DNA from: Diphasiastrum complanatum | Lineage: Eukaryota > Streptophyta > Lycopodiopsida > Lycopodiales > Lycopodiaceae | Assembly: GCA_029204225.1 (NCBI GenBank) | Contig: CM055106.1 | Coordinates: forward strand, 4,812,858-4,876,857 | Length of the DNA stretch: 64,000 nucleotides | Direction of reading: 5' to 3' | Shown here: piece by piece, positions 31,059 to 44,900 of the stretch | Layout: every line of letters begins with the position of its first letter | How positions within the stretch are numbered: the stretch's first letter is position 1 | Notes under the pieces: generated by a model | The model's database searches: none | What the model was told of the DNA's origin: nothing | Seen by the model: the letters and a program-made list of their open reading frames with translations, nothing else | Position numbers and translations under genes: made by a program

Positions 31059-34000
31059 GTTAGGTCATTTCTCATTCTTTATTTTGTGGCTTATTAAGTC
31101 AGCTTACTATAAAGGTATTGTATTCTGGCTTTCGTTCAAGTCGATAGCATTGGCGTCCCAGAGCAAGAAATTGTGTGTAGTGTTGGTGTGTGTGTGTGTG
31201 TGTGTGTATTGCAACGGAAGTGAATAATAAGGTGAAGACTGGCAGAAGAGCATGCCGATGGATGGTGGCTCCTGTCTCACCCCAGACACACATCCATCCA
31301 TGTTAAATTTCAGTTCTATGGATTCGCTTGGCAGCTAAGCCTTGTAAGAAAAGCTATTTTTTCCACGGTCCCGACTCATCAATTTGAAGCTTTAAAAGCC
31401 TCGTGAAAACCTGCTGGCAAATCCCCGCAGGGTTTGGCAGCAACTTTTCCCTGCTTAATGGACCTGGAACAATGGTGGTTAGGCAGTCAAAAAACCCCTG
31501 GTAGGAATGCATATGGCCATAAAGCCGTATAAGGGTTGTAAGACCACCCTGTTAGTTTTCTACTGCATTAACAAATGTGATTATGAACTTAAATTACAAG
31601 TTTCTTGTTGAGGCACATAAGGGGCAAACTTGCATATCTGAATGTGCACATGTGGGCTTTTGGGGTTTGCCAATCATTGAAGTATCAACATTCTATGAAG
31701 AAAATTCAAAACATATCTGTCTTTTCTCCTCCCAACCCTAATTTCATAGAACCCCAGCTTTCACGCTTTTCATTTTGAAGGTTGCATCTACCCACATTTT
31801 GCATGATGCTCAAAACAGCCATGATAGATATCAATTTTAAGTTAAACTAGAATATGTATTATGGGATATAGTGAAACACATGTCCATCAATGAAATTCTG
31901 TTGACTGATGTTGGTGAAAACTTAAAGTACATGTCGATCAATAGAATTCTTTAAAACGCATTTTGTCTATCACTGCTGACATTCTCTTCATGCATTGAAG
32001 CTTCAACAAGACAATATATTGTAGGAGTTCTATTTAATTGTATTTAGATGAGTTTAGTGTAATTTTGCATAGATGTGCTTGGTGGTGGATCAAATAATCT
32101 ATAGATTGTACTAGATGTAAAACTTGAGTCTTAACAAATCTAAGCTAGGACAGTCTTGCAATAAATAAAATTGGTAGATTTCTTTGAAATAAGTATACTA
32201 TTTTTGGTTCGAGGTCATAGGTGACATTGAACTTCAAATCTCTAAGATGCTAGGGTTCAACGAGGTCACATCATCATACAATTTTCAAAGAATGTCATCA
32301 CTAAGTGGTAACGAGTATGCCGTCCCTAAAGCCAAGTTGCACGAAATTGTGTCAACGTTCTGGAATGAGCATTTTAGAACTCTAGAACCTTTTGAAATTC
32401 ATTGGTTAACAAAACATGAATAGGCGAAAACCTAATAGTTTTTTGGACGTGCTTTTTTTTTGTTCTCCGAAAAAAGTGGGAGAGAGGGAAGGAGCTATAG
32501 GATGCCAAGATCATTGAGGGTGGTTTCTATGCATTTGCTTTCAGATAGGGAAGGTGAGTGTGACCACTAACATGTTGTTAGGGTTTTTAAATGCTATCTG
32601 AAGATAAATCCACAATAACAACTTCTGAGCCCTTCTTTTCATTGTTTTTTTGTTTTCTTTGTTTGGAGGCTGTAGTGCATTGTTTTCTAGGATTCTTGTT
32701 GCTAATGTTATAGGGTTGCTAGGAATATAGTGTCAACGTTTAGGCTTGTTTTGGTGCATGTGGTCACTCCCAGAAACCATGTTAGTAGACTGCATGTGAT
32801 TGTATAGGTTTTGAGCACATACGTGTACTGGTTAGCATTTGGGTGAGCACATTCTAACTCAGAAGGAGAAGGAGAAGGAGAAGGCTTTAATGTCTTTTCC
32901 ATGCCAAAAGGCATATAAGATGAACCGTACATCTAAGTATGATGATAACTTGATGGATCATTGTTGTTGAAACAAAATCTAACTAAAAACCATCACTAAG
33001 AAGAGAGAGTAGTGGTCCTGGATTGTATGGCAAGAAGTGCATTACATATTAAACCAGAAAACTCTCCATTTCTCGGTCTCTGACTCTAACTTAGAAACTA
33101 CTATACGCTTATGATTAGATCATCTAAGTGAATATCACCATCTCTATAAATCATGCATCTACCAGTATCCTTTGCTACTTGAAGGGCTTTTTGGCATTCC
33201 ACAACTTGTAGTCTTTGTACAAAGGTGAGATCTCCATCCAAAAAGATCTTGGTATGTTTTAGTTTAGGTCATGTGCCGTAGTACTTTCCGTTTGCCCTTC
33301 ATCAAATTGAAGTGCATGACGGGTACTAGCATCTTTCAAGCTGTGTTCAAACCTTTTTCGTGGAGATGGAGAGTATCTTTTAGAAACTGTAATACACATT
33401 ATAATTACTAGTGTCGTAAGGGACATGATAATGAAAGACAAAGTACAAACCCATGTAAGATAGTAATGTCAATAGTAACTTTGAAACACTAAAATCCTAG
33501 TATCGTTGGTGAAATGTTACAAAGCAAATCTAGCCAAGTACGGTTGGAGTTTTGAGGGGAATCCTCTCCGACACATGAGTGGTGTGTGTGTTTTTGAACC
33601 TAACAAATCTAAATAAAACTGCACATTATCACCACAGTACTGAGCATACGAATCTTAAAGTAAATCAAATTCGTCTAGAGTCATCACAGTCAAAGATATC
33701 ATACTGACCAAACCTAACAACCAGCAAAGGCTCCGAGTTGAGGAGAATATGCTCACCTGCATCCTTCCACAACAACAACCGTGTTAGAACAAGGACATTA
33801 TTGTGGGAACTACATGTCTCTACACATATTCTTAGTTGTTATTCATGTCGCAACAAGTAGTCATTGCCAAGCTAGGTGACTCTAATTTTGTCCATATCAT
33901 GAGTAAAAAGTCGGACATCGTTTCAGCTCTACTCAAAGTTACAAAATTATAAGGTTAACAATGTATAATCAGTGCTTGAAAGTCAACAATTATGTAAGTA

Positions 34001-37000
34001 CGACCAAAGTAGACAATTACATCCAGACTAGTTTTAAAGTAGAGTTAAAAACTTTCTGCCATTACCCTTTTTAGAATGCTTATTGGAACACCATCCCTTA
34101 ACACAAGGCTTCTAATTTCTTGAAAGCCCCTTTTTTTTAGAGAAGCCTTTCAAAAGTTAGACAGCTTTTGCTGCAGCCTGTTACAGGAGGAATTTTTTTC
34201 CCTTTTAACTGCAGAACCTCACTACTAGATGGATGCTCTAAATACTCAGTTTTTTCTATCCTAGCAGAGTGAAGGCACTGAAGTTTAGGAGCTGGGTAGT
34301 GCCAAGAAAAGTTCATGAATCAGGAGTTACACCTTTGTTTGGAGCTTTTAAGCTGTTCTTTTTAATGAGAACTGCAATATTAGAATTTCTTAATGTCTCG
34401 AATTGCATTGTCAAGTATTAAAACAGATAGCGGTTTGAGTCCAACGATGAGTTAAGTGTTTATTCTATGTTGAACAGCAACAGTGTTCATCAATGTCAAC
34501 GATCTCGTATTCGATGCTCTTTACAGACTATGCTTAGGGCTCTTGTGTTATCCTGTATTGCAAAGTGCAAATTGGAAATGAAAACTGGATGGTGTTATGT
34601 GTTTCTTACCTCACATATGTGTCTGTGTTTTATTCTTGATGCAGGTGTTTTTACAGAACTTATTCAGCAAATGCAAGTGAAAGGTGTTCAGGTATATCCC
34701 CTTTAAGTGGTTCATTTGAGCAATAGAAGATGTCTCGGGTTAACTAATCACTGACTGGAAAGAGAAGTCCATCATACACTAGGGAGGAGGAAAAACTGGT
34801 CATTGCGACCAGTGCTAGAATCTTACGGTACACCCATAGTTGGGTTAATGTGCATGCTGAAGGGTTAGTAATAGCACCAGACATTGAAAACCAGCCTGAA
34901 ATTTATCAAATTGACGTGCCATGAGTGCACGTTGCAGGCATGTTTCTAGCTTATACTTCCAAAAGCCATTGAATTTTTAGCACACAATCTTCAAGAGGAG
35001 GGTCCATCTTCTATAGGAGAATATTTATTGCAGGTTTATTAGAAGGATTGCTTTCAAACCAATCATTCTTTGAAATAAGAAAGGCAACAGTACAAGAGAG
35101 TCGCAGTGTTCTTTCTATCATCTGTCACGACATGATTTTGTCTATATTGTGTGGCATCTTGGCATGTATATTGTGTGGCAGGCATGTGAATTGTCTGCTA
35201 TGTCAGTGTAAAACGGGTCGTTTTATAGGACAAATTGTGCCTGGGTGCTTGAAAGGTAGCTTCTTGTGTATGTCAGTTCTTATCTGGAAAATACCGGGCT
35301 TCAGCAGAGGACTTACCTTAAGTTGCGGTGCAGGTTGAGGAGCTGTACAGTTTGGATTTGGAGTCTCTTTCAAAGTTAAGGTGAGTTTTTTCTATCGTTG
35401 TCACCCAGCTCGCCTTATGTGTCTATGCATATACAAGGAGCATTCATATATGAGAGCAAGTTTTGATCTTTATGTGCTTTGTCAGCCCCGTCTATGGCCT
35501 AATCTTTCTATTCAAATGGCGTCCTGGAGAAAAGGACACACGACCTGTTTTGAGGGACTACCAACCAAATCTTTTTTTTGCAAGCCAGGTTCGTGTGCTT
35601 AATAAATAATTTTGAGTTTTCCCATAAGCTTTGAAGGGGTTTTAATATTTTTAGAAGAAGTTGGATGTGAAAGATAAAAGGTTTTAAGTATTCATTTTGT
35701 CTTTATTAACACAAATGGTGCATAAGAGAAAAGCAGTACATCCAAATATGTATCATCTTCAACTAGGAGAGCTTGTGCCCTACAAGTAGATATAAACTAG
35801 GTAATCCAATCCAACATTAGACCTACATAAATTGGCTATTCAGCCCACTAGTGAACATATCAAATCATGTTTGCAGAGAGTGATAGATTTTGCAGTGTGT
35901 GTAGTTTTTTTTACATTGGGAAGAGTTTTTTTTTTGGGATATGTAGCGTTTAAGGTCTCTATTGTGAATTCTTTCTGAGCTATCTTGCCAAACAAACTTC
36001 GTGTTGCTGTCACAGGTTGTGAATGTGAGGCTAATATTAATGTCATATCAGTACTTGGAAGAATTTCTAGATCATTCTTGCATGGTTTGAATTGCTGGAG
36101 ATTCGGTCGATATTGAGTCTTTGAAGGTGGTGCTACAGATGGTGGCAATGATGAAGAGAAACCCTGGTTCAGGTAGCATATGAGATCTCAAGATACTAGA
36201 TGCCTTTGCATACTGCAGTGATGGCAAAAATTAGCATAGTATTATTCCGTGGTTTGTAGACTTTTGTTAATGTCTTAATACGGTTCCAAGGGATGGCATT
36301 TAGAGGTGGATGGAAGAAGCAGAGTGCTGAAAGAATTGAGATATGCATATAGTAAAGGGACAACTAGAGTTTGCATCTCTGATGGTTTTATGACTGAAAG
36401 CTATAGTCACATTGGGGTCAGGCTTCTTGCCTTCCCCACATTTTTTGGGATAATTATAGAAAAGCTTGAAGAGTGGTCAAGATAAGGAAGATGAGGTTCG
36501 TAAGTTTGATTGACATAAGCAAGCTCTTATTTTACATTAATTCTTTTCTCAACTTGGGTAAAACAAAATTGGTAGTTTTTGAGGCTAGATTCAAGCTACT
36601 CACAAATAGAATTGTTTGGGAGCAAAAATCAGGATGAAAATGAATGTCTGCATAAGAGGCTTATTTAAGGTGGAATTTCTTTAATGCCGTTAAACTAAAT
36701 GCAAAAGAAAATAAAGTTGATGTCGCTACATTGGTATTTGTTTTAGGGAGGGAGTACTGCTCATGCAAGATAGACCAAAATTGAAAGGTTTTAAAGACAT
36801 TTGACTACTTTCAAAGGAGTGAAGAAAAGTACTCCTTATACAAATCACCTCAATGGTACCTCTCAGAGTGGCTAAGTGACATACATGAGTAAAACTGCAG
36901 AACTGGATAGATGAATGGATGTAGATTAAAGATCGATTATTAGATTAATCCAACACTCCCCCTTAATCTGAATCCGTGAATGCCTTGACCTCAAACTTCG

Positions 37001-39353
37001 TTTTGCACAAAATCTTTTGTGTGCTTCCAAGCTCAGCGCCTTCGGTTGTCATGTCCACGTTTGACAATACTCCAAGCTTACCTCTTTGTCAGAAAATTTA
37101 CTTTTGACATAGTTATATGAAACCTAGGATTGGCCGAAAAAGCAATAACACTTTGATTATCACAATAGACAATTGTTGGAGCATCTGCTTCAGACAAATG
37201 TCCGATAGTAAGTTTTGCAACATGGATGGTTTTATATTTTTGTTGGTGGACTCCATACAATTGAGGTTGATATCCCTCTTTTATGTTATTTGTAGGCACT
37301 ATGTAGCAATTGTTTATAAGTATTCAATAGTCAAGTCCATGATTGTTAATGATGTCCATAGCAACTCTACAAAAGTAATTGATGGTAAATCTAGTTACAT
37401 TGTAATATCAAGCCATCCATAGCCAAGCACAATTAGTACAATTATAGCCCAAGCCAAGACTACCAAATGAAACTGCTGGAAGATAGCGTTGTATGTACAA
37501 AGCGATGCCAAGTAGCTATAGGGACTAGGAATGCTATGTAGGAGTGGAAAATTCCACAATCATATTTTTGGAAGCAGCAATGAGCCAATAACTATCATGT
37601 AGACCATGAACACCACATAGACGTACTCTTAAAATGTAGAGTAGTGACCAAGCTAACTGTATCGACCAAGAATGCCATATGAAAGTACGAAAATATGACT
37701 TGGTTGATACTAGATACAATAAACCCATAGCCAACCGTATAAACAAGGATTGCCAATGACTTGGTACACACATATACATGAGTAAGGGAACAACTTTGAA
37801 TGGAACTCAAGTGTATAGTTGTTGCCTCTTTTCGGGAAGGACTATCAGAGGAGCAAGAAAGGAAATGTGAGATATGCATATGAACAACAAAAGATGGAAA
37901 CAAAGAAACTGTGAGATATGCATATGAACAAATGCACATCATCCACCACAATAATTTGTATTGACCTCAATAATTGGGGATTAACAATGAAGTATGTTTG
38001 GGACTGACAAAGGAAAGGCAAAGAATAGAAGAGCCATCATCTTTGAGTATAGAAGAAGATAAACTTGGGGAGGAAAGTGAAGATTGAACGATGGAAGGCT
38101 TATAAATAACAAGTATTAATACAAAACAAATAACGGGTGAGGGGAGAAGAAAGAGATGTTCTGCTGATGTAGACCCTCTTAGTCTCAATAGCCAGCTAAT
38201 GTGATGGTACACAGAGTTGTCCCAATGTAAATCTGAGGCTGTGTGATCATCCCGAGTCCAAATAGTGTGGCAAAACTGGGAACCCTGCTATGTCTAGCTC
38301 AATAAAATGAGTCCGGGGGCTTAACCCCAAGTTGTCGCCTCCAAGTACGATCGAGATATGCCCGATATAAGAAGCGACTGATATATTGATGAGTACCTAA
38401 GGGGAGCTTTGTAATGAAGATACCAAATGACTCGAGGAGGACGTGGTTTGCTTGGGAGAATCACGATAGCTTGTATCCCTGATCATGAAGGTAGTGTGAG
38501 GAAACAAGCGCTATTTGTGTATATCTCGCATCTGCATCTGGAATTGATAAGCTAGAAAGCTGCATCTATTTGAATGGGGAGCAACAAACTTTTGCAAGAA
38601 GGATCTCGTGTGGAACAGAGGGCTTCGCCCCAAATCATACGAGCTAACATGGTGGTCTGTAATCGTGAGATGCTGGCCCAATATGATGAGGGAAGACCGG
38701 TACACCATGTCGCTGGTGCATACAAGGTTGTGGGGGTGACAATAGTATCAAAAAGTCTACACTTACTACGAGCATCTCGAATGGACTTCTTGAAACAAAA
38801 CTGCTCTAGCTGATCAAGAGAGGAATGCCCCTTCCCAAGTCGAGTGGTAGCTGCCTGTCTCATGTTGAAGGTAGGACCAAAGAAAAGTATCCCCAAATAA
38901 GTGTAAGAAGAAACTACCTCTAAGGTCTGTCCATTGAGAGTGAGCTCCCGACGCTGCATGAAAGCTCAAGAAGTGTTGAAGATCATTACCTTGCTCTTCG
39001 CAATGTTCACTCCAATCTCCATCTGGTACAAAAGTCTTGTAAGCAATCTAGCTGCCTTTGTAACCCCTATACTAGTACCACATCATCCGCATAAAGGAGG
39101 ATGGCAATTAGAATATTGCCAAGTCTACAACCAACTCCGCCACACTGTGAGATGACTCCCTCTAGCTCATCAATGTACAATCCAAACAAAACTGGTGAAA
39201 GAAAACAACCCTGCTTCACCCTAATGGTGCTCTAAATGTGCTCAAAAATGCCACTACCATGTCTAAAACAGCCCAAAACCCTCTCATAGAAAGCCATCAT
39301 TGCCAGGATAATATCAGTGGAGAAGCCAAGGTCATGAAGTCTCTGAATGAGAG

Positions 39354-39391
<38 letters not shown>

Positions 39392-41935
39392 GAAAATTGC
39401 ATAATGATACAATGAGAAAGAAAGAAAGGAAGAAAGCTTTATTAATGTATTTTCCATGCCAAAAGGGATAGAAGACTAATAAATGTACATGTCAAGTATG
39501 TGGTATCAGTGGGAGCGTACGAAAATGTTCCCAAAAGCATTAATGAAAGAAAACAACATAACTAGATACTACGAACCGGAATGAGTGAGATATGTAGGAA
39601 TATAATATGCTGGTAGATACACAAACAGTATCAATATCATCATGTCCTACTGTTGAAGAAGAAAGATGTGATGCAATTTGCAACATGAGGCAACTCAGGT
39701 AGCCGCTGATGTTTGTGGGTGGGTGAATTGCTGCAAGAATATAATATAATTGGAGCGATTTTGTGAAGCAATAAGTTGCCTTCACTGTTCGATCAGTCTA
39801 GGAGGATGAGAAGTGTGTCTCCTCATGATAGGATGGATAGCTCGAGCTACAACTGCCTATGAATGGAGCGCTGTCTTTTGGTCTCTGCAAATAAGTGTCC
39901 AACTTATCATCATTAGACTCTGGGTCGTGGTGAGGTCTTCTCCTAGAGAAGGAATAGCTAATCTGAGACTAAGAACTAGGATGAGTTTGTTGAGCTGTCC
40001 CGCATATATCATGTCGTAACAAAAACATCTCTTGTAATATAAGTGCAACATAACATGAATCCTCATATGCTATGAGCGATCAGAGTGTGGTGGGCATGTC
40101 GTGAAACTGGCAGAGGTATCTCGCTCTAATCTTGTAGTATATAGGGCATTTGAAGACAAGATGCTCCTCAGACTCCACCTCCCTCAAAGAGCATAACTGG
40201 CATATTTGCTCCTCTCTTGGGATACCATGGAACCTCCCAGTTTCAATAGGCAGCTGGTGTGATGATACGTAGAGCTGGCCCATGTGAATCTGAGACTATG
40301 TGATAAGCTTGAGTCCCAATATTGTGGTAAAACTAGGAGCCTTGCCGTGTCTAGCTCCAGGAAATGGATCCAGTCGGAGGAGGTGGGATGCTTGAGAGAA
40401 CCATGATAGGAAGAATCATCACAAGAAGGGCATATAACATCCAATATTAGCGGTAGGACCATATATGAAAACAATATCATCCTCCTTTGGAGTGAGACAT
40501 ATGTGAAAGTATGATTCCAAAAAGGCAAATTTGTGAGGATTACAAACATAATCACAATAGCCGGAATGTTTGCAATGAAAGCATCAGCAATAAGTGAAGG
40601 AAATCATTTCAATCACAATAAGAAGGGCTTAAGTGTCTATTGATGTCCTAGTACCAGAGCATCAAATGTTATGGTATTGTGTTTAAACATACTATAATGT
40701 TAAGAATTCAGGGTGTGTACATTCTTTGAAGAATCGCATAAGCAGAAGCATTCAATGACCAATCACATTCTAGAAAGGTGAACACTCAAGATCATAAGAG
40801 GGCATCACACAAGACTATATCTCCATTAGTTTCTGCATAATACTTGAGAGAAAGGAAGAATGAAAGCTTTATTATTGTCTTTTCTATGCCTCCATTGCTC
40901 CCTGCACTCCACCCTCCTTCCTTCCATCGCTCCCCCGCCCTCCATCGCTCTCTGCTATTTTTCTACCAATGTTTCACAAAAAAACGTTCCAAATGAATTT
41001 AGCTCTCTCTTGGAATGAATTGATCTTCATTTAGCTACTATTGATAAGGTGCAATTCTATTTCATTGCTATGCTTCTATTTGCTTAGGCTGCTTTGCAAG
41101 TTTCTAAATAGCTTACGTTTACGATTGCAGTCTTATGTTCTTGTACTAGACGTACTTTGATTTAGTAGTTACACTAGCCTTTAATGGGGATTACAGCTGG
41201 AGGGTGTACATGTTGCTGACGTCATCGATGAGGTCGGCGTCTTTAGGATGTGCGGTCCCTCACGGTATGATCAATAACTCTGTGAACCATCCGAGTCTGG
41301 GTAGTATGCTGTCTCTGGTCTCTATTGCAAGGCATCACTATCGTCCTCACTGTCATCTGAGGTTGGATTAGTCCATGATCTCCTATGTGAGAAGAAGGAT
41401 GTAATCTATAGTTGCGCTTCAGGGTGAGAAAGAAAGAAAGAAAGCTTTATTAATGTCTTTTCCATGCCAAAAGGCATATAAGACTAGTACATGTACATGT
41501 CAAGTATGTGGTAACAGTGGGAGCGTATGAAACGTCTCCGAAACGGTAAAGAAACAATTGCTATGAATTGAAATAAATGCGATGAGATATGTAGGAGCAT
41601 AGATGCGACTGGACGTCTAAAATAATGTATAACACTAGCATCATGTCCTGCTGATGCTATAGAAGGATGTGATACGAGTTGCAACATGGGGGAGCTCTGG
41701 TAGTCGCCGCTCCATGATAGGTCGGATGGCTCAAGCTGCAACATGACTATGAGTGGTGCACTGTCTCTGATCTCTGTGAAGAGCTATGTCATCATCATCA
41801 TCATCAAACTTTGGGTCGCGTCGTTGAGAAATAAGACGACTATGCTGAGCTGTTTGACATAGGTCTTGTTGTAGTAGGAATATCTCTCGTATCATAAGTG
41901 TAACATAGCGGGAGTCCTCATATGCTATGAGCGAC

Positions 41936-41993
<58 letters not shown>

Positions 41994-44900
41994 TAATGTC
42001 TATAAAGTGCCCGTGGGCACAAAAGACAAACACAGTAGGAGCAATGTCCATATGAGGACTTATTTCTAGAAACTATCTCTCTACCGAAATTCAACTAAGT
42101 ATGAATAAAACAACAATCTCTCATCATGCAAGAAGGAGATGCAAGAGCTTAACCAACCGCTCTGCTGAGGTACAAAGGCAAGAGCTTAACCACCCGCTCT
42201 GCTGAGGCAAACATCTAAAGATCTCATCTAAAGAGACACCAAAAAGAACCGAGTCACTGAGTGGCTGATCTGAAGAAGCGAGTGATAGGCTGTGAAGTGC
42301 GTGCTGGAGGCTGACGAATGACTCAGTAAGGCCGTCGTGGGGCTCTGGCTGATTGTGATGAACGGACTGCACGTCTCAGTCTAGAAGGTGGTCGCTGAGT
42401 CTGCACAACCTTTTGTCATGCTGGGATTTCAAGCTCATCCTCTGAAACCTCCTCCCTATCCCTTTTCTGTAAGAAATGTGTGATGAGAGTCTGACTGTAA
42501 ACATCATCTGCCTCCGAAGGTAGAAGAGATGCTTGCAACGTAAACATCTCTCTCAATAGGAGTCCGACACATCTAGAGTCTGCATATGCCAAGAAAGAGC
42601 CAAGGGAGAGAGGAGTGTCTCTATAGAAACAATAATAACGGCCTCGGATCTCATAATAAATAGGGCATCTGAAAATGAAATGTGACTCATCCTCTACCTC
42701 CTGCATCGAGCATAACTGGCAAATCCGCTGTGGTCTGGGTGTATCAGTATAACGACCAGTCTTGATAGCGAGCTGATGTGAGGAGACACGAAGCTACCCA
42801 ATACGGTATCGAATACCATATGATAATGGTTGTGAGAGATACAACGGTAGGATAGGTAGCCCCATATTATCTAACTATAGGAGGTGAGTGCCGTAAAAAT
42901 GCATCTTGGCTCTCTCTGGATCCAACTGCGACCATAGTGTCTGGATATAATTGCGATAAAGCTGACGCCGAATATAAGAATGAGTCCCATTAGGGAGAGC
43001 TGATATAGATATCCCCCATCTGCCAAGAAACTCAGAGACATCCCCAAACCATGACAACCCGCTGACTAGCACTAGACCGAGATGAAGTATAAGCAACAAC
43101 CAGATATCTGGAAGTACCCATATTACAGTTCCAGTAACCTATTCTAAGCTTATTAGGGGATCTCGGGCTGCTCCCATGCCCAGGGGCCCCAAGTCCCTAG
43201 TAAGCAGGTTTGTCATAAAATCTTGGTTTTCCGTCAATGAAAACAACTTTCTGACCTTTTTCTTTTGCTTCTTGAAAAATTTTCTTCCTTGCTATCCACT
43301 GAGAGTGTGTAAGATCATCATCCATGAAAATAAAAGTACCTTTGAGCTTGCCGCGAAGCCTCAAGGCCGCAATACGTTGTTCGATCGAAAGGAATTTGAC
43401 AAATAGTACACTATTATCAAACTTGCCTCGCCATGCAGTATCAAAACCAGTTATTCAAACAGGGAGGCCCGTGTTCTTGTACCCTTTTCCATCGAAGAAA
43501 TTTTTCTGCTGTTTCTTGAAGCAGGTCCTGTCTGCCTTTTGAGTTGCAAGTTTTCATCCTCTATTGATATTATCTTCCTTTTGATCTTGCTATTTTCCTC
43601 TTCTAGATAGCTGACCCGTTGCTTCAGCTCGCGTAATTCTTGTTTGAGCCAACTTAGTTCAGAGACAAGAAGACCCTCCATAGCTTTGGAAAGAGTGTAA
43701 TCATGGGACATACGAGCTGAGACAGCTGCAAAGAAAGGGGTGGGAATTTCAGCTCCCTGTCCAACGTTGAAGGGCTCCTGTCCAACGGCGTCCACAGCTT
43801 GTCCACCAGATCCAACAGATGGCACAACACTACTTATTGCAATTTCACCATTGACTCATTCCCTAGATAAGTTACTTCTCTAAGGTTAGGATGCAATTTG
43901 GTTGTACTCCCGACTTATCACACCTTAACATTTTTCCCTGGTTAAAACATCCTCTAGAGTTTGGAACTATGTTCGGGACGTTACATAGCAGAGGCTTACC
44001 AAGATACACAGCACCAAGTTGTAACATGTAAATTTATTGAACGACACTCAGATATACTGAATTAGGACTTGCTGATATGGCCCTGAACTTGTGTTGCAAT
44101 TATACTAATGATTATGAATCATCTCCATCTCAACAGCAAGTTTAATGGAGAACACTTAAGGTACATAAGTAGAACTTGCTAACATGTAACCTGAATGTGT
44201 TTTCTGTTAGTTGCGTTGTGTTGTGAATTTCCTTCATTAGGGTTGTACTTGTAAGAAATTGGGCATAGTTCCAAGGCTTTTGAAAAGTTAACCTTTTAAA
44301 CGCAGGGTTTATGGGACTCTGACCTTTTGAACATTGTTCTATCTGCTAGGTCCGGACACCAGCAGAAATTTATGATGTGCCATTTAGAACGTTGTGGTGA
44401 GTTGAGGATGGAGGGCCTTCTCGTACAGGAAAGTGGTTGCAATGGCAGGGGGAGGGGCAGAGTGTGGATGCTGAGGCAGGTACAACATAGAGGCAAGAGG
44501 CGATTGGCACGAGGGAATGAGAAGGGAGGAGTAGAGAGAAGTAGATTCAGGTTGAGGAGTTAGACAAGACTTAGGTTAGGGAGGGTGTAGCAAAGCAGGT
44601 ATGGAGGGTGCTAGAAGAGGCAGCCCAAGACTCAGTAGGGTGGGAGCAATAGAAGAACATATGATTGTTGAGAAACTATTGTTTAAGTTGTAGGTCTGGA
44701 ATTATTTTGAGGCTACTTTGGTACTCTTATTGACATGTGGTACATTAGGGTTTCATTTAACATTTCTTATTACGTTCAAGGGCCCATTTACTGTGCAGGA
44801 CCATTTAAAATTGGTCACCTGACCATGGTTTACACTGTAGGAACTTGCAGGGACTCGCACAGGCTGTGCTGCCCTAACTTGCTCCTGACATTACTCTTTG

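Noticed and set aside
31099-31301. Antisense frames with a His-Thr repeat
   Set aside because: Translation of a (TG)n microsatellite in intron 1.
34467-34706. Single + frame spanning exon 2 as a separate small gene
   Set aside because: Only its last 15 or so residues match UCH37; the rest is intron 1 with a good acceptor at the border.
43451-43825. Coiled-coil open frame considered as a host gene inside intron 4
   Set aside because: It continues antisense into a LINE ORF1-like end and lies upstream of LINE ORF2 fragments on the same strand.
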